From Pseudomonas massiliensis (GTDB taxonomy: Bacteria; Pseudomonadota; Gammaproteobacteria; Pseudomonadales; Pseudomonadaceae): 64,000 bases of DNA. The notes below the pieces were generated by a model. It was given only the letters and a program-made list of their open reading frames with translations, did no database searches and had not been told where the DNA came from. This document shows, one piece after another, positions 44,502 to 54,349 of this stretch. How positions within the stretch are numbered: the stretch's first letter is position 1; every line of letters starts with the position of its first letter. Location: assembly GCF_000826105.1 (NCBI RefSeq), contig NZ_CCYK01000007.1:1426001-1490000 (forward strand), read 5' to 3'. A program made the position numbers and the translations under genes.

Positions 44502-44667
44502 GAATAGGGTATAACAGCTGGCCAATTACCCATCGCCAGCTATGAGACCGCTCGCCATGATCGCTGAAAGCCCGACCCACCCTCGAATAGGGTATAACAG
44601 CTGGCCAATTACCCATCGCCAGCTATGAGACCGCTCGCCATGATCGCTGAAAGCCTCACCCACCCTC
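44502..44667. repeat. 83-bp tandem direct duplication over the start of the FAD-binding protein gene
   Basis: The segment 44502-44584 is followed immediately by a near-identical copy at 44585-44667; the only visible changes are near the end of the unit (GCCCGACCC versus GCCTCACCC). Each copy holds a TATAAC that could be a -10 element (44510-44515 and 44593-44598) and the gene's first codons from ATGAGACCGCTCGCC. Because 83 is not a multiple of three, only the second copy is in frame with the main protein. The duplication must be recent, as the copies are nearly identical. Confidence 0.97.
44542..44628 (+). other. Possible upstream reading frame made by the 83-bp duplication
   Basis: The ATG in the first copy opens a frame of 28 codons beginning MRPLAMIAES, the same as the true protein, then THPRIGYNSWPITHRQL out of frame. 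It stops at TGA 44626-44628, which overlaps the main ATG (44625-44627) as ATGA. Ribosomes finishing the short frame could restart at the main start. No Shine-Dalgarno precedes either ATG, so translation of the short frame is not certain. Confidence 0.45.
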
Positions 44668-46094
44668 CCGTGATCACCGCCGATGTACTGATCATCGGGG
44701 GTGGGCTCAGCGGTGCGCTGCTGGCCTGGCAATTGCTCCGACGCGGTGGCGCGCGCATGATCGTTGTCTTCGAACCGAGGGCGGAACTGGGGCGAGGCGA
44801 GGCTTATAGCACCGAGGAGCCGGACCATACACTCAACGCCAACGCCGCTCGGATGAGCATCGATCCTGATGCGCCGGACGATCTCACCCACTGGCTCACC
44901 GAGCATCTGGCCGCGGGTGGCTGGCCCCAGGGCGCCGCGCAGCGGCAACCCATCGAGCTGCTGTTCCCGCCGCGGGGCCTGTTCGGACGTTACGTTCAGG
45001 AACGCCTGGGGCAAGCGATGGCGGAGGCGCCCGGAATAAGTGTGCGGCATGTGCGTGCCGAAGCCGAAGATGCCTGGCCGGTGCCTGGGGGCATTTGCGT
45101 CCAGGCAGGTACGCAGCGCTGGCAGGCGCCGATAGCTGTGTTGGCTACCGGAGTGTTCCCCGCCGCCCGCACGCCTCGTCGAGGCAGCCCAGCCACAGCG
45201 GCGCTCGCCCTGGACCCTTGGGATGTCGGACGTATGGCGCGCTTGCCCGTCGAGGCGCCCGTGGCCATCGTCGGCACAGGGCTGACCATGATCGACGGCT
45301 TGCTATCGCTGCGGCGGGCCGGGCACCAAGGGCCGGTCCAGGTATTCTCCCGCCACGGTTTACTGCCTCAGCCACGGCGACAGCCCCCGGCGTGGCCGGA
45401 TTTCCTTTGCCTGGACTCTAGCTTGCGGACCCCCTTGCAACTGTCACGCGCGTTGCGCCGCCAGTGTCGGTTGGCGGTCAGCCAAGGCGTGGACTGGCAG
45501 GCCCCACTGGACACCGTACGTGCCCATGTTGCCCGGCTCTGGCATCAGGCCAGTGAAGGGCAGCGCCGCCAGTTCGTACGCCATCTGCGTCCGTGGTGGG
45601 AGAGCCATCATCATCGTTCGCCGCCTCAGGGGGCGGCCTGGCTGGCTCAACTGTTGAGCGAGGGCCGTCTGACCCTGGAAGCGGCTTGCCTGATAGCCAG
45701 CGAGCCGGCACCCGAGGGGCTGGAGCTGACGGTGCGGCCCCGCGGACGTGAGCAAGCGGAACCTCGACGTTTCGCTGCGCTCATCGATTCCAGCGGCATC
45801 GAATATGACTGGCGGCGGGTCGAGCGGCCCCTGCCACGTCAGCTTCTGGCACGAGGCCTCGTTCGTCCCGGGCCGCTCGGCCTGGGCATCGACGCAGACC
45901 CAAGCGGCGCCGTTATCGGAGCCACTGGCCAGGTGAGTGATCGGTTGCTGGCGATGGGCCCGCCATTGCGTGGGCTGTGGTGGGAAAGCACCTCAGTGAC
46001 CGACGTGGCGGCGCAGGCCAGAGCGCTTGCGCTGCATATTGCCCAGCTTGGGTTCAATGCGCCCAAGGTCGGAAAGACAGGGGTAAGCCAGTGA
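44625..46094 (+). CDS. FAD/NAD(P)-binding protein (NAD_binding_9-like)
   Basis: A 489-residue protein with a Rossmann nucleotide-binding turn (VLIIGGGLSGALLAWQLL near 18-35) and an FAD-binding LNANAARMSID segment. A second glycine-rich motif follows (VAIVGTGLTMIDGLLSLRR near 215). It resembles the uncharacterised FAD-NAD(P)-binding proteins that sit near siderophore or amino acid genes. No substrate is known. The first codons lie in the second copy of an 83-bp duplication. The ATG at 44640 could also serve, as there is no strong ribosome binding site for either. Confidence 0.82.
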   Translation: MRPLAMIAESLTHPPVITADVLIIGGGLSGALLAWQLLRRGGARMIVVFEPRAELGRGEAYSTEEPDHTLNANAARMSIDPDAPDDLTHWLTEHLAAGGWPQGAAQRQPIELLFPPRGLFGRYVQERLGQAMAEAPGISVRHVRAEAEDAWPVPGGICVQAGTQRWQAPIAVLATGVFPAARTPRRGSPATAALALDPWDVGRMARLPVEAPVAIVGTGLTMIDGLLSLRRAGHQGPVQVFSRHGLLPQPRRQPPAWPDFLCLDSSLRTPLQLSRALRRQCRLAVSQGVDWQAPLDTVRAHVARLWHQASEGQRRQFVRHLRPWWESHHHRSPPQGAAWLAQLLSEGRLTLEAACLIASEPAPEGLELTVRPRGREQAEPRRFAALIDSSGIEYDWRRVERPLPRQLLARGLVRPGPLGLGIDADPSGAVIGATGQVSDRLLAMGPPLRGLWWESTSVTDVAAQARALALHIAQLGFNAPKVGKTGVSQ

Positions 46095-46391
46095 AATGCC
46101 ATTAGCTATTCGGCGGTTTTCCGGCATCGGCAAGCCTTACCGGAACTGCCGATCTTCTGGCGGCGGAAAAGCGGCCGCAGCCCGCGAAGAAGAACCTTTC
46201 TCAGTTAGTGGCACTTTGGAAAAGTTCCAGCTTATCAGTGACTTGTAATCGCAAAGCGGAACGGGTTGGCAAATCGCCATCTTTTCGTCTTCAGGCACTC
46301 TCGTGCCCATTGTTTTCGCTCCGCTGCCATGTACAGAATCCGCCCCGTGCCGTGATGAAGTCCGTCTGGCCTCACAAAGGAGTGGTGGCAA

Positions 46392-46634
46392 ATGATGAGT
46401 GTGTTCGTGGTTGTAATGAGTATGTGCACGGCGGCCGAAGGCTGCCTCGAGGAGCGGCGGCCTACCGCCTATTCCTCGCGTGCGGAGTGCATGGAAAGCG
46501 TGGCTACCATGCCTACGACGCGCGGGGTTAAGTATCGTTGTGCCTCGACGCCGCAGATCATGGTCAGTGAGGAGCGCAAGGCAGCCAGGTCCCACCTCGC
46601 GACCACCGCCGCTGAGCCTGCCATCAAGCCTTGA
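46392..46634 (+). CDS. Small hypothetical protein, Cys-rich
   Basis: An 80-residue protein that begins [20 protein letters not shown] and has four Cys (about 12, 18, 33, 50). A clear AAAGGAG lies 9 bases before the ATG, and its frame is open and well used, so it is probably a real gene. The hydrophobic start may be a membrane anchor or weak signal. I do not recognise its family. It ends 82 bp before the UvrA2-like gene. Confidence 0.6.
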   Translation: MMSVFVVVMSMCTAAEGCLEERRPTAYSSRAECMESVATMPTTRGVKYRCASTPQIMVSEERKAARSHLATTAAEPAIKP

Positions 46635-46716
46635 TGTCGAGGCCGCTTCGCCGTGGCTGCTGAACGATCCCGGTCGACAGGGAATCGAACGAAGGTCTTC
46701 CAGCCAAGGACCTTCG

Positions 46717-49359
46717 ATGAGCGATTCCCCGAAAGCTCCCCCGGCCCACGGTTTCGTACGGGTACGCGGGGCGCGCGAACATAATCTCAAGAACGTCGAC
46801 GTCGATATTCCACGTGACGCCCTGGTGGTATTCACTGGAGTATCTGGCTCGGGCAAATCCTCCCTGGCCTTTTCCACCCTCTATGCCGAGGCGCAGCGCC
46901 GTTACTTCGAATCCGTGGCGCCCTATGCCCGTCGCCTGATCGATCAGGCCGGGGTGCCCGACGTCGATGCCATCGAAGGCCTGCCACCGGCGGTGGCTCT
47001 GCAACAACAGCGCGGCACGCCCAGCGCGCGCTCGTCGGTAGGCAGCGTCACGACCCTGTCCAGCCTGTTGCGCATGCTCTACTCCCGTGCCGGTAGCTAT
47101 CCGGCGGGGCAACCGATGCTGTACGCCGAAGACTTCTCCGCCAATACGCCCCAGGGCGCCTGCCCTCATTGCCAAGGCATCGGCCGGGTATTCGATGTGA
47201 CCGAGGCCTCGCTGGTGCCAGATCCCTCCCTGAGCATTCGTCAGCGTGCCGTGGCAGCCTGGCCGACGGCCTGGCAAGGGCAGAATCTACGGGACATCCT
47301 GGTTACCCTGGGCTATGACGTCGACCTGCCCTGGCGGGAGCTGCCTCAGGCTCAGCGCGACTGGATTCTGTTCACGGAGGAAACGCCTACGGTGCCGGTC
47401 TATGCGGGCCTTACGCCAGCGCAGACCCGGGCCGCGCTCAAGCGCAAGCTTGAGCCCAGCTACCAGGGGACTTTCACCGGGGCCAGGCGCTACGTGCTGC
47501 ACACGTTCAGCCAAAGCCAGAGCGCGATGATGCGCAAGCGCGTCAGCCAGTTCATGCAGGCCAGCCCATGCCCGGCCTGCCAGGGGAAACGGCTCAAGCC
47601 AGAGGCGCTGCAGGTGCGCTTCGCGGGCCTGGACATTGCCGAGCTAAGCCGCTTGCCCATGGACGAGCTTTGCGAGGCATTGCAGCCGATCGCCGCCGTT
47701 GGCTACCCTGCACGGCCAAGCGAAGATAACACAGCGCTTAGTCGCGCCCAGCTGGTTGAAGCTCGTCAACAGCGCGCCGCCGCCGGAGTCAACGCTCACG
47801 CTGGCGGCCGGGACGTGCGCGGCACGCCGAATCTCTCGATCGAAAAGCGCCTGGCCGCGCAACGCATCGCCGAGGAACTGCTGGAGCGTTTGCGCACGTT
47901 GCAGACCTTGGGCCTGGGGTACCTTGACCTGGAGCGGTCCACACCGTCCCTGTCTTCCGGTGAACTGCAGCGGCTGCGCCTGGCCACCCAGCTCAACTCC
48001 CAGTTGTTCGGTGTCATCTATGTCCTCGACGAGCCTTCGGCAGGCCTGCACCCGGCGGACAGTGAGGCGCTCTACGCCTCTCTGCGTGGGTTGCAGCGGG
48101 CGGGCAATACCGTGTTCGTGGTGGAACATGACCTGGAGGTCATGCGCCGCGCAGACTGGCTGGTCGATGTAGGGCCCGACGCTGGAGAACGAGGCGGGCT
48201 GGTGCTCTACAGCGGGCCGCCCCAGGGGCTCGGGGATATCAGGGAATCGCGTACCGCCGCCTACCTTTTCAACCAACCGGCCATTGATTCCCAGCCTGCT
48301 CGCAGCCCCCAGGGGTGGCTTCGCCTGGCCGGTGTATGTCGCAATAATGTGCAGGGCCTGGATGTAGCCTTTCCGCTGCGATGCCTGACCGCGGTGACCG
48401 GCGTCTCCGGTTCCGGCAAATCCACCCTGGTGAGCCAGGCCCTGCTCGAACTGGTAGGGGCGAGCCTGGGGCAGAAACCTCCCTGCCTTGGCGAAGAAGC
48501 GCTCGACCTGGAGGACGTGGCCACCGGGCCAACCCTGGGCAGGCTTATCGATGGCCTGGACCAGCTGCGTCGCCTGGTTGCAGTGGACCAGAAGCCTATC
48601 GGCCGGACACCGCGCTCGAACCTGGCGACCTACACCGGGCTGTTCGACCATGTGCGCAAGCTGTTCGCGGCCACCGAGCAAGCCAAGGCCCGCGGGTTCG
48701 ATGCCGGGCAGTTTTCCTTCAATGTGGCCAAGGGACGTTGTTCTGTCTGCGAGGGTGAAGGCTTCGTCAGCGTGGAGTTGTTGTTCATGCCCAGCGTCTA
48801 CGCCCCTTGCCCTGAATGCGGCGGTGCCCGCTATAGCCCGCAGACCCTGGCCGTGACCTGGCAGGGCCTGAGCATCGCCGAGGTGCTTCAGCTCACGGTG
48901 GAGCAGGCGCTGGAAGTATTCGCCCAGGAGCTTCCCGTCCTGCGCTCGCTGGAGGTGCTGCAGGACATTGGCCTGGGCTACCTGCGGCTGGGCCAGCCGG
49001 CGACGGAATTGTCCGGAGGCGAGGCCCAGCGCATCAAGCTGGCCACCGAACTGCAACGCAGCGGTCGCGGCGCGACGCTCTATGTGCTGGACGAACCAAC
49101 TACTGGATTGCATCCTCAGGATGTGGATCGCCTGCTTGCCCAGCTGAACCGGTTGGTCGATGCGGGCCATAGCGTGATTGTGGTAGAGCATGACATGCGG
49201 GTGGTGGCCGATAGCGACTGGGTGATCGACCTGGGGCCCGGCGCTGGGGCCACGGGCGGCCGAATCGTGGTCGCCGGGCCCCCGGAAACGGTTGCCGCCT
49301 GTAGGGAGAGCGCCACGGCGCCGTTCCTGGCTCAGGCATTGGGCCTGGCCAGCGGCTGA
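46717..49359 (+). CDS. UvrA2-like excinuclease-type ABC ATPase lacking the UvrB-binding domain
   Basis: An 880-residue protein with both UvrA ATPase cassettes: Walker [13 protein letters not shown] near 41 and [11 protein letters not shown] near 560, signatures [13 protein letters not shown] and [13 protein letters not shown]. The second zinc finger is intact (CSVCEGEGF with [10 protein letters not shown]). After [20 protein letters not shown] it runs almost at once into [14 protein letters not shown], where canonical UvrA has the UvrB-binding domain of about 100 residues; one CxxC of the first finger is also absent. This is the layout of UvrA2, linked to DNA-drug tolerance. The ATG has AAGGA upstream. 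The true uvrA is expected elsewhere. Confidence 0.85.
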   Translation: MSDSPKAPPAHGFVRVRGAREHNLKNVDVDIPRDALVVFTGVSGSGKSSLAFSTLYAEAQRRYFESVAPYARRLIDQAGVPDVDAIEGLPPAVALQQQRGTPSARSSVGSVTTLSSLLRMLYSRAGSYPAGQPMLYAEDFSANTPQGACPHCQGIGRVFDVTEASLVPDPSLSIRQRAVAAWPTAWQGQNLRDILVTLGYDVDLPWRELPQAQRDWILFTEETPTVPVYAGLTPAQTRAALKRKLEPSYQGTFTGARRYVLHTFSQSQSAMMRKRVSQFMQASPCPACQGKRLKPEALQVRFAGLDIAELSRLPMDELCEALQPIAAVGYPARPSEDNTALSRAQLVEARQQRAAAGVNAHAGGRDVRGTPNLSIEKRLAAQRIAEELLERLRTLQTLGLGYLDLERSTPSLSSGELQRLRLATQLNSQLFGVIYVLDEPSAGLHPADSEALYASLRGLQRAGNTVFVVEHDLEVMRRADWLVDVGPDAGERGGLVLYSGPPQGLGDIRESRTAAYLFNQPAIDSQPARSPQGWLRLAGVCRNNVQGLDVAFPLRCLTAVTGVSGSGKSTLVSQALLELVGASLGQKPPCLGEEALDLEDVATGPTLGRLIDGLDQLRRLVAVDQKPIGRTPRSNLATYTGLFDHVRKLFAATEQAKARGFDAGQFSFNVAKGRCSVCEGEGFVSVELLFMPSVYAPCPECGGARYSPQTLAVTWQGLSIAEVLQLTVEQALEVFAQELPVLRSLEVLQDIGLGYLRLGQPATELSGGEAQRIKLATELQRSGRGATLYVLDEPTTGLHPQDVDRLLAQLNRLVDAGHSVIVVEHDMRVVADSDWVIDLGPGAGATGGRIVVAGPPETVAACRESATAPFLAQALGLASG

Positions 49360-49374
49360 ACGATCTCGCGGGGC

Positions 49375-50946
49375 TCAGCCGCCGCCGGTTCCCTGGGCCA
49401 GGATGCCGGCGCTGGCGCCACGCCAGCGATCACGTCCCGAGTGCTTGGCCGCATAGAGCAGGGCGTCGGTGGCCTTGATCAGGTCAGCCGGCTCTACGGC
49501 TTGCTCGGCCGGGTGGCAGACGTATATTCCGAGACTGGCGGTAACCACGCCGCGCTCATTGTCCTGGTGGGCAATGGCCAGGGCACGGATGCGTTGTAAA
49601 AGGTCGTCGGCTACCTTGCAGGCGCCCTGGAACGGAGTGTTCGGCAGCAGGAGTGCCATTTCCTCGCCGCCATAGCGCACTGCCAAGTCGCTGGATCGGG
49701 CCGCCGTGGCCTTGAGCGCGCTAGCCACGGCCACCAGACAGTGATCCCCTGCGGGATGTCCGTAGCGGTCGTTGAACAGCTTGAAGCGGTCCAGGTCCAG
49801 CATGATCAGCGCTACCGGATAACGCAACCGCCGGGCCCGGCTCAATTCATCGTTCAGTGCCAGGTCCAGGCGGCGGCGGTTCGCTAGCCCGGTCAACCCG
49901 TCCTGGTACGCCATCTGGTTGAGGCTTTCATGAGCGGCGCGCAATTCCCCCTCGATGACCAGGCGGTAGCGGAATTGCCGCGACAAGGCCGCCCCGAACA
50001 GGCCGATTCCGCAACAGAGTACGCCTAGCACCAGGGCGGTCTTGATCACGTCCAGGAGCAAGGGCTGCAATGCTGTCTGGCGTGAAAGACCCGCCTGGAT
50101 CACCACGGGATAACCGTCGACCCGGCGAAAGCCGTAGATCCGCCGAATGCCGTCCAGGGGAGAGTCCAGTTCCGCCACGCCGCTGTCTACCCGCGGCAGG
50201 TAATCACGGAACAACGGGCTTTGACCAAGGTCGCGCCCGCTGACACCGGGCAGGGCAGGATGCCGCAAAAGCAGGGTACCGTCGGCCAGGGCAAGCACGA
50301 AGGTGCCCTGGTCGTCGATCTGGAAACCGGCGTAGAAACGCTGGAAATAGGCCAGGCGCAGGGTTGCCAGAAAGACCCCGGCGAAGCTGCCGTCAGGGTT
50401 GTTGATCCGCCGCGAGACAGGGATCACCGGATCGCCGGTGGAGCGGCTGATAATGACCGGGCCCACATGCAGCAGCCGGTCGGCGTGCGTCCGATGCCAA
50501 GCGAAATACTCCCGGTCGGCATTGTTGGCATTGGGTGGTATCTGAGCCTTGTCGGTGACCAGCCAGCGGCCATCGGCTCCGTAGATGAACAGGCCATGCA
50601 GCTGGGGAAGCAGCTCGACCTGGCGCTTGAGCAAGGCATGCAGGCGAGGCGCCCTGAGGTTGGCTAGGCCGTCACCCTCGATGCGCTCGGTGATACCGCC
50701 GCTCATGGAGTCGACCTGGCGCAGGGCGTCTTCCACGTTCTGCGCCGCGGCACGGGCCAGGTTGGCCGCGCTCGCGTTGGTTTCATCGATGATACGGCGG
50801 TAGTCATGCCACAGCCTCAGGCCTTCCAGGGCGATGATGATGCCGATGATGCTCAGGGTGAACAGCGGCAACAGCCGCAGCATGCGCCGGGCTCGGCGCT
50901 CGGCAAGGTCGATGGAGGTAGAGGGGGGCATGTAGGATGATGCCAT
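49375..50946 (-). CDS. Cache-GGDEF membrane diguanylate cyclase
   Basis: A 523-residue protein with a membrane helix near 25-45 (LPLFTLSIIGIIIALEGL), a periplasmic double-Cache sensor (about 50-285), a second helix near 300-320 and a GGDEF domain. The active-site motif is GGEEM rather than GGEEF, a tolerated variant. An RxxD inhibition site (RSSD) lies five residues before it. It should sense a periplasmic cue and make c-di-GMP. The start at 50946 gives the first membrane helix; longer frames to 51108 would overlap the ABC gene. It lies downstream of the ABC exporter on the same strand. Confidence 0.88.
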   Translation of the reverse strand: MASSYMPPSTSIDLAERRARRMLRLLPLFTLSIIGIIIALEGLRLWHDYRRIIDETNASAANLARAAAQNVEDALRQVDSMSGGITERIEGDGLANLRAPRLHALLKRQVELLPQLHGLFIYGADGRWLVTDKAQIPPNANNADREYFAWHRTHADRLLHVGPVIISRSTGDPVIPVSRRINNPDGSFAGVFLATLRLAYFQRFYAGFQIDDQGTFVLALADGTLLLRHPALPGVSGRDLGQSPLFRDYLPRVDSGVAELDSPLDGIRRIYGFRRVDGYPVVIQAGLSRQTALQPLLLDVIKTALVLGVLCCGIGLFGAALSRQFRYRLVIEGELRAAHESLNQMAYQDGLTGLANRRRLDLALNDELSRARRLRYPVALIMLDLDRFKLFNDRYGHPAGDHCLVAVASALKATAARSSDLAVRYGGEEMALLLPNTPFQGACKVADDLLQRIRALAIAHQDNERGVVTASLGIYVCHPAEQAVEPADLIKATDALLYAAKHSGRDRWRGASAGILAQGTGGG

Positions 50947-51055
50947 CGGGGTTTTCAGGCAGGCCGTTACGGTTTGTTCGACAGTCTGGCAGGCTTGGTG
51001 ACGAATGGGTATAGGAAGGTGGCAGGGGCCGGTGCGGTTACCGGCAACAGGGCGC

Positions 51056-52870
51056 TCAGGCCCGATACCCCTCCGCCTGCAGGTCGAACAAACGCGCGTA
51101 GTGTCCACCCTGGGCCATCAGGCTGAGGTGATCGCCTCGCTCCAGAATCTTGCCCTGATCCAGCACGATAATCTGTCCAGCGCTGCGAACGCTGGAGAAC
51201 CGATGGGAGATCAGCACGCTCATCCGTCCGCGGGCGTAGGCGCGGAAGCGCTCGAACACTGCAGCTTCGGCCGCCGCATCCAGGGCCGCGGTGGGTTCGT
51301 CGAGTACCAGCAGGTCTGCCTGGGTGCGCATGTAGGCCCGTGACAAAGCGATTTTCTGCCATTGGCCGCCGGACAGCTCCTGGCCGCCGGCGAACCATCT
51401 GCCCAGCTGGGTGCGATAGCCGTCGCTCAAACGCTCGATGAAGTCCGCCGCCATGCCTTGTTCGGCGGCTTGACGCCAGCGCTGCTCGTCGTCGAAGGCG
51501 GTCACGTCGCCTACCCCCAGGTTTTCCCCAGCGATCATCTGATAGCGCAGATAATCCTGGAAAATCACTCCGATGCGTCGGTGAAGCGCCTGCAGGTCCC
51601 ACGCTTGTAGATCTGTGCCATCGAGCAGGATCTTCCCATGCGTAGGGGTATATAGGCGGGTGAGCAGCTTGATCAGGGTGGTCTTGCCGGAGCCGTTCTC
51701 GCCGACCAGGGCCAGGCTTTGGCCCGGCGCCAGATGCAGGTCGATCCCGGTGAGCGCGGGCCGGGTCGCGCCTGGGTAGGTGTAGCCGACCCCGTCGAAG
51801 CGCAGGCCGTCGTTGGGCACGCTGCCCTTGGTCGCGGTGCCAGTGGTCGCGGGCACCGGGTGCTCCAGGTAGTCGTACAGGTTGCTTAGGTACAAGCCGT
51901 CTTCATATACCCCGCCAATGGCGCCCAGGCTGGAACTGATCGCCGCCTGCCCCTGCTTGAACAACACCAGGTACATGGTCATCTGACCAAGGCTTATCTG
52001 CCCGGAGACGGTGGCGAGCACGACCCAGGCATAGGCCAGATAGAACCCCAGGGTGCCGAGCAAACCAAGCGCGAAGCCCCAGCCGTCGCGCCGCAGGGTC
52101 AGGCGACGATCCTCACCATAGAGGCGATCGAACGTTTCCCGGTAGCGTTGCAATAGCAATGGCGCCAGCCCGAACAGGCGGACTTCCTTGATATGCGCCT
52201 CTTGGGAAAGCAGGGTTTCGATGTAGTTCTGTCGGCGGGTTTCCGGAGCACGGCGGGTAAACAGGCGAAAGGCATCTCCGGAGAAACGGGTCTCGGCGAA
52301 AAAGACGGGAAGGGCGGCGATCACCAGGATGGCCAGTGCCCAGAGGGAGAAATGCGCGAGCAGGAGCGCGAAACTGGTCAGGGCAACCAGGTTCTGGATC
52401 AGCCCAAGGGCCTTGGTCACCAGGCCCAGTGGACGCGTCGAAGCATCCCGCCTGACCCGTACCAGGCGGTCGTAGAAGTCTGAATTCTCGAATTGCACCA
52501 GAGGGAGGGTCTGGGCTTTCTCCAGTATCAACAGGTTCACCGTTTGCGCCAGGCGCACCCTTAGCAGGGACTGCTGAACGGACAGTGCCCGTTGCGCCCC
52601 GGCCAGCAACGCCAGTGCCCCCGCTTCGGCCACCAGCCAGCGCAGGACCGGCCAAAGCGGGGGCTGACCGCCCTGGGCGTGGACAGCCATCGCGCTGACC
52701 ACTGCATCCACGATGCGCTGCCCGAGCCACGCGGCGAGCGCTGGCAACAATCCCGCGCAGAGGGTGGCGGCGATCAACCCGAGTAGGAGGGCAGGGGAGG
52801 TGCGCCACACCAGCGCGACGGCGCGTCGGCCCTGGCCAAGAAAGGCGATGAAAGCGCGCGGTGACAACAT
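51056..52870 (-). CDS. ABC exporter (fused permease-ATPase)
   Basis: A 604-residue half-transporter with a six-helix membrane domain (about 20-320) and a C-terminal ATPase: Walker A VGENGSGKTTLIKLL near 395, signature ELSGGQWQKIALSRA, Walker B LLVLDEPTAALD and the switch His in VLISHRFSSV. It likely forms a homodimer that exports a lipid, peptide or drug. It has no peptidase domain. The substrate is unknown and no modification or precursor gene is nearby. It ends 109 bp before the cyclase gene. Confidence 0.87.
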   Translation of the reverse strand: MLSPRAFIAFLGQGRRAVALVWRTSPALLLGLIAATLCAGLLPALAAWLGQRIVDAVVSAMAVHAQGGQPPLWPVLRWLVAEAGALALLAGAQRALSVQQSLLRVRLAQTVNLLILEKAQTLPLVQFENSDFYDRLVRVRRDASTRPLGLVTKALGLIQNLVALTSFALLLAHFSLWALAILVIAALPVFFAETRFSGDAFRLFTRRAPETRRQNYIETLLSQEAHIKEVRLFGLAPLLLQRYRETFDRLYGEDRRLTLRRDGWGFALGLLGTLGFYLAYAWVVLATVSGQISLGQMTMYLVLFKQGQAAISSSLGAIGGVYEDGLYLSNLYDYLEHPVPATTGTATKGSVPNDGLRFDGVGYTYPGATRPALTGIDLHLAPGQSLALVGENGSGKTTLIKLLTRLYTPTHGKILLDGTDLQAWDLQALHRRIGVIFQDYLRYQMIAGENLGVGDVTAFDDEQRWRQAAEQGMAADFIERLSDGYRTQLGRWFAGGQELSGGQWQKIALSRAYMRTQADLLVLDEPTAALDAAAEAAVFERFRAYARGRMSVLISHRFSSVRSAGQIIVLDQGKILERGDHLSLMAQGGHYARLFDLQAEGYRA

Positions 52871-52956
52871 CGCTCTGGCTCCGAGTAGTCGAGTTCAGGG
52901 CTTGGACCGCTCCGTTGCCGGGAAGGTCGATACAGTGCGCGCCGCGCGCCAGGTAC

Positions 52957-52987
52957 AAAAAAGGCCGTGTCGGCGAGCGACACGGCC
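52957..52987 (-). terminator. Rho-independent terminator of the MFS carrier gene
   Basis: GGCCGTGTCG (52963-52972) and CGACACGGCC (52978-52987) form a perfect 10-bp stem with a 5-nt loop. Reading leftward the stem is followed by a run of T (52957-52962), the standard intrinsic terminator. It lies 21 bp after the stop of the carrier gene. Confidence 0.9.
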
Positions 52988-53008
52988 AAGGGTGGTTCCA
53001 CGGACTGG

Positions 53009-54349
53009 TCAGTTGACCGAGATGCGGTCCAGCGTCACGGGGCGCAGGCGCGGCGTCAGCAGGTGAATGACCACGATGGCAACCAGGTAGGCGCTACCGG
53101 CAACGATGAAGATCGGCTGGTAGGACTTGAACACTTCCAGGATGTAGCCGTTGTAGGTGGTCATCAGCATACCGCCCATGGCCCCGGCCATGCCGCCGAT
53201 ACCGATCACCGACGCCACGGCTTCCTTGGGGAACATGTCCGATGGCAGGGTCATCAGGTTGGCCGACCATGCCTGGTGCGCCGCAGCGGCCAGACCGATG
53301 ATCGCGACGACAAGCCACAGGTTGGATATGAACTGGGCGCTGACGATCGGGATAACGGCCAGGGCGCAGATCAGCATGGTAGTCTTGCGCGCTCTATTGG
53401 CGCCGAGGCCGCTTTTCATTTGTCGCGAGGAACCCCAACCACCCAGCACGGAGCCTAGGTCGGCCAGCACATAGATGGCGATCAGTGGTGGGCCGAAGGT
53501 CTTGAGGTTCAAGCCGTAGGTCTTGCCGAGGAAGTCTGGCAGCCAGAAGAGATACAGCCACCAGATTGGGTCGGTCAGGAACTTGCCAGCGGCATAGGCC
53601 CAGGTTTCACGAAAGCGCAGCAGCTTGAACCAGGAGATCTTCACCGGCGCGGCGGGCTTGGCGGATACCGGGGTGTCGTCGGATTGGATATAGGCCAGTT
53701 CCTCGGCGCTCACCTTGGTGTGCTCGTGAGGGCGGCGGTACATCAGCAGCCAGGCAACCAGCCAGAGAAGACTGACCAGACCGATGGAAATGAACGCGGT
53801 ACGCCAGCCCCAGGCCAGGGTGATCGCTGGAACCAGCAAAGGGGTGATGATGGGGCCCATGGCGGTGCCGGCGTTGAAGATACCGGTAGCCTGGGCCCGT
53901 TCCTTCTGAGGGAACCATTCCGATACAGCCTTGAGGCTGGCGGGGAAGCTTCCCGACTCGCCGAAGCCCAGGGTAAAGCGAGCAATGGCGAACTGGGTCA
54001 CCGTGGTGATCAGGCCGTGACCGATGCTGGCGAAAGTCCATACGGTGAACGCCAGAGCGTAGCCTACCCGGACGCCCACCTTGTCAATGAGCCGGCCAAA
54101 GGTAATGAAGCCAATGGCATAGGCGCATTGGAACCAGAACACGATATTGGCGTAGTCGGTTTCCGACCATTGAAGTTCGGCCGCAAGCGTAGGCTTGAGG
54201 ATGCCGATCATCTGTCGGTCGATATAGTTGATGCCGATGGCGATGAATAGCAAGGCACAGATAACCCATCTGTACTTGCTGATTCGGGTCTGTTCCTGAG
54301 CAATTGGGCGTGCGTGCGGCTGAACCTGCGGCGGAGCCTGGGTTGTCAT
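53009..54349 (-). CDS. MFS transporter, anion:cation symporter (ACS) family, hexuronate/sugar-acid type
   Basis: A 446-residue carrier with 12 membrane segments. It has RWVICALLFIAIGINYIDRQ in helix 1 and FGRLIDKVGVRVGYALAF in the loop after helix 2, as in the ACS family (ExuT, GudP). This group imports hexuronates, glucarate or similar acids with protons. No sugar-acid catabolic gene adjoins it, so the substrate is a guess from family. AAGGGA precedes the ATG. A strong intrinsic terminator follows it. Confidence 0.9.
   Translation of the reverse strand: MTTQAPPQVQPHARPIAQEQTRISKYRWVICALLFIAIGINYIDRQMIGILKPTLAAELQWSETDYANIVFWFQCAYAIGFITFGRLIDKVGVRVGYALAFTVWTFASIGHGLITTVTQFAIARFTLGFGESGSFPASLKAVSEWFPQKERAQATGIFNAGTAMGPIITPLLVPAITLAWGWRTAFISIGLVSLLWLVAWLLMYRRPHEHTKVSAEELAYIQSDDTPVSAKPAAPVKISWFKLLRFRETWAYAAGKFLTDPIWWLYLFWLPDFLGKTYGLNLKTFGPPLIAIYVLADLGSVLGGWGSSRQMKSGLGANRARKTTMLICALAVIPIVSAQFISNLWLVVAIIGLAAAAHQAWSANLMTLPSDMFPKEAVASVIGIGGMAGAMGGMLMTTYNGYILEVFKSYQPIFIVAGSAYLVAIVVIHLLTPRLRPVTLDRISVN

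Noticed and set aside
46095..46391. Small leftward frame (46235-46429) before the small hypothetical gene
   Set aside because: It has no ribosome binding site and overlaps the better supported rightward gene. I see nothing else supported in this roughly 300-bp gap.
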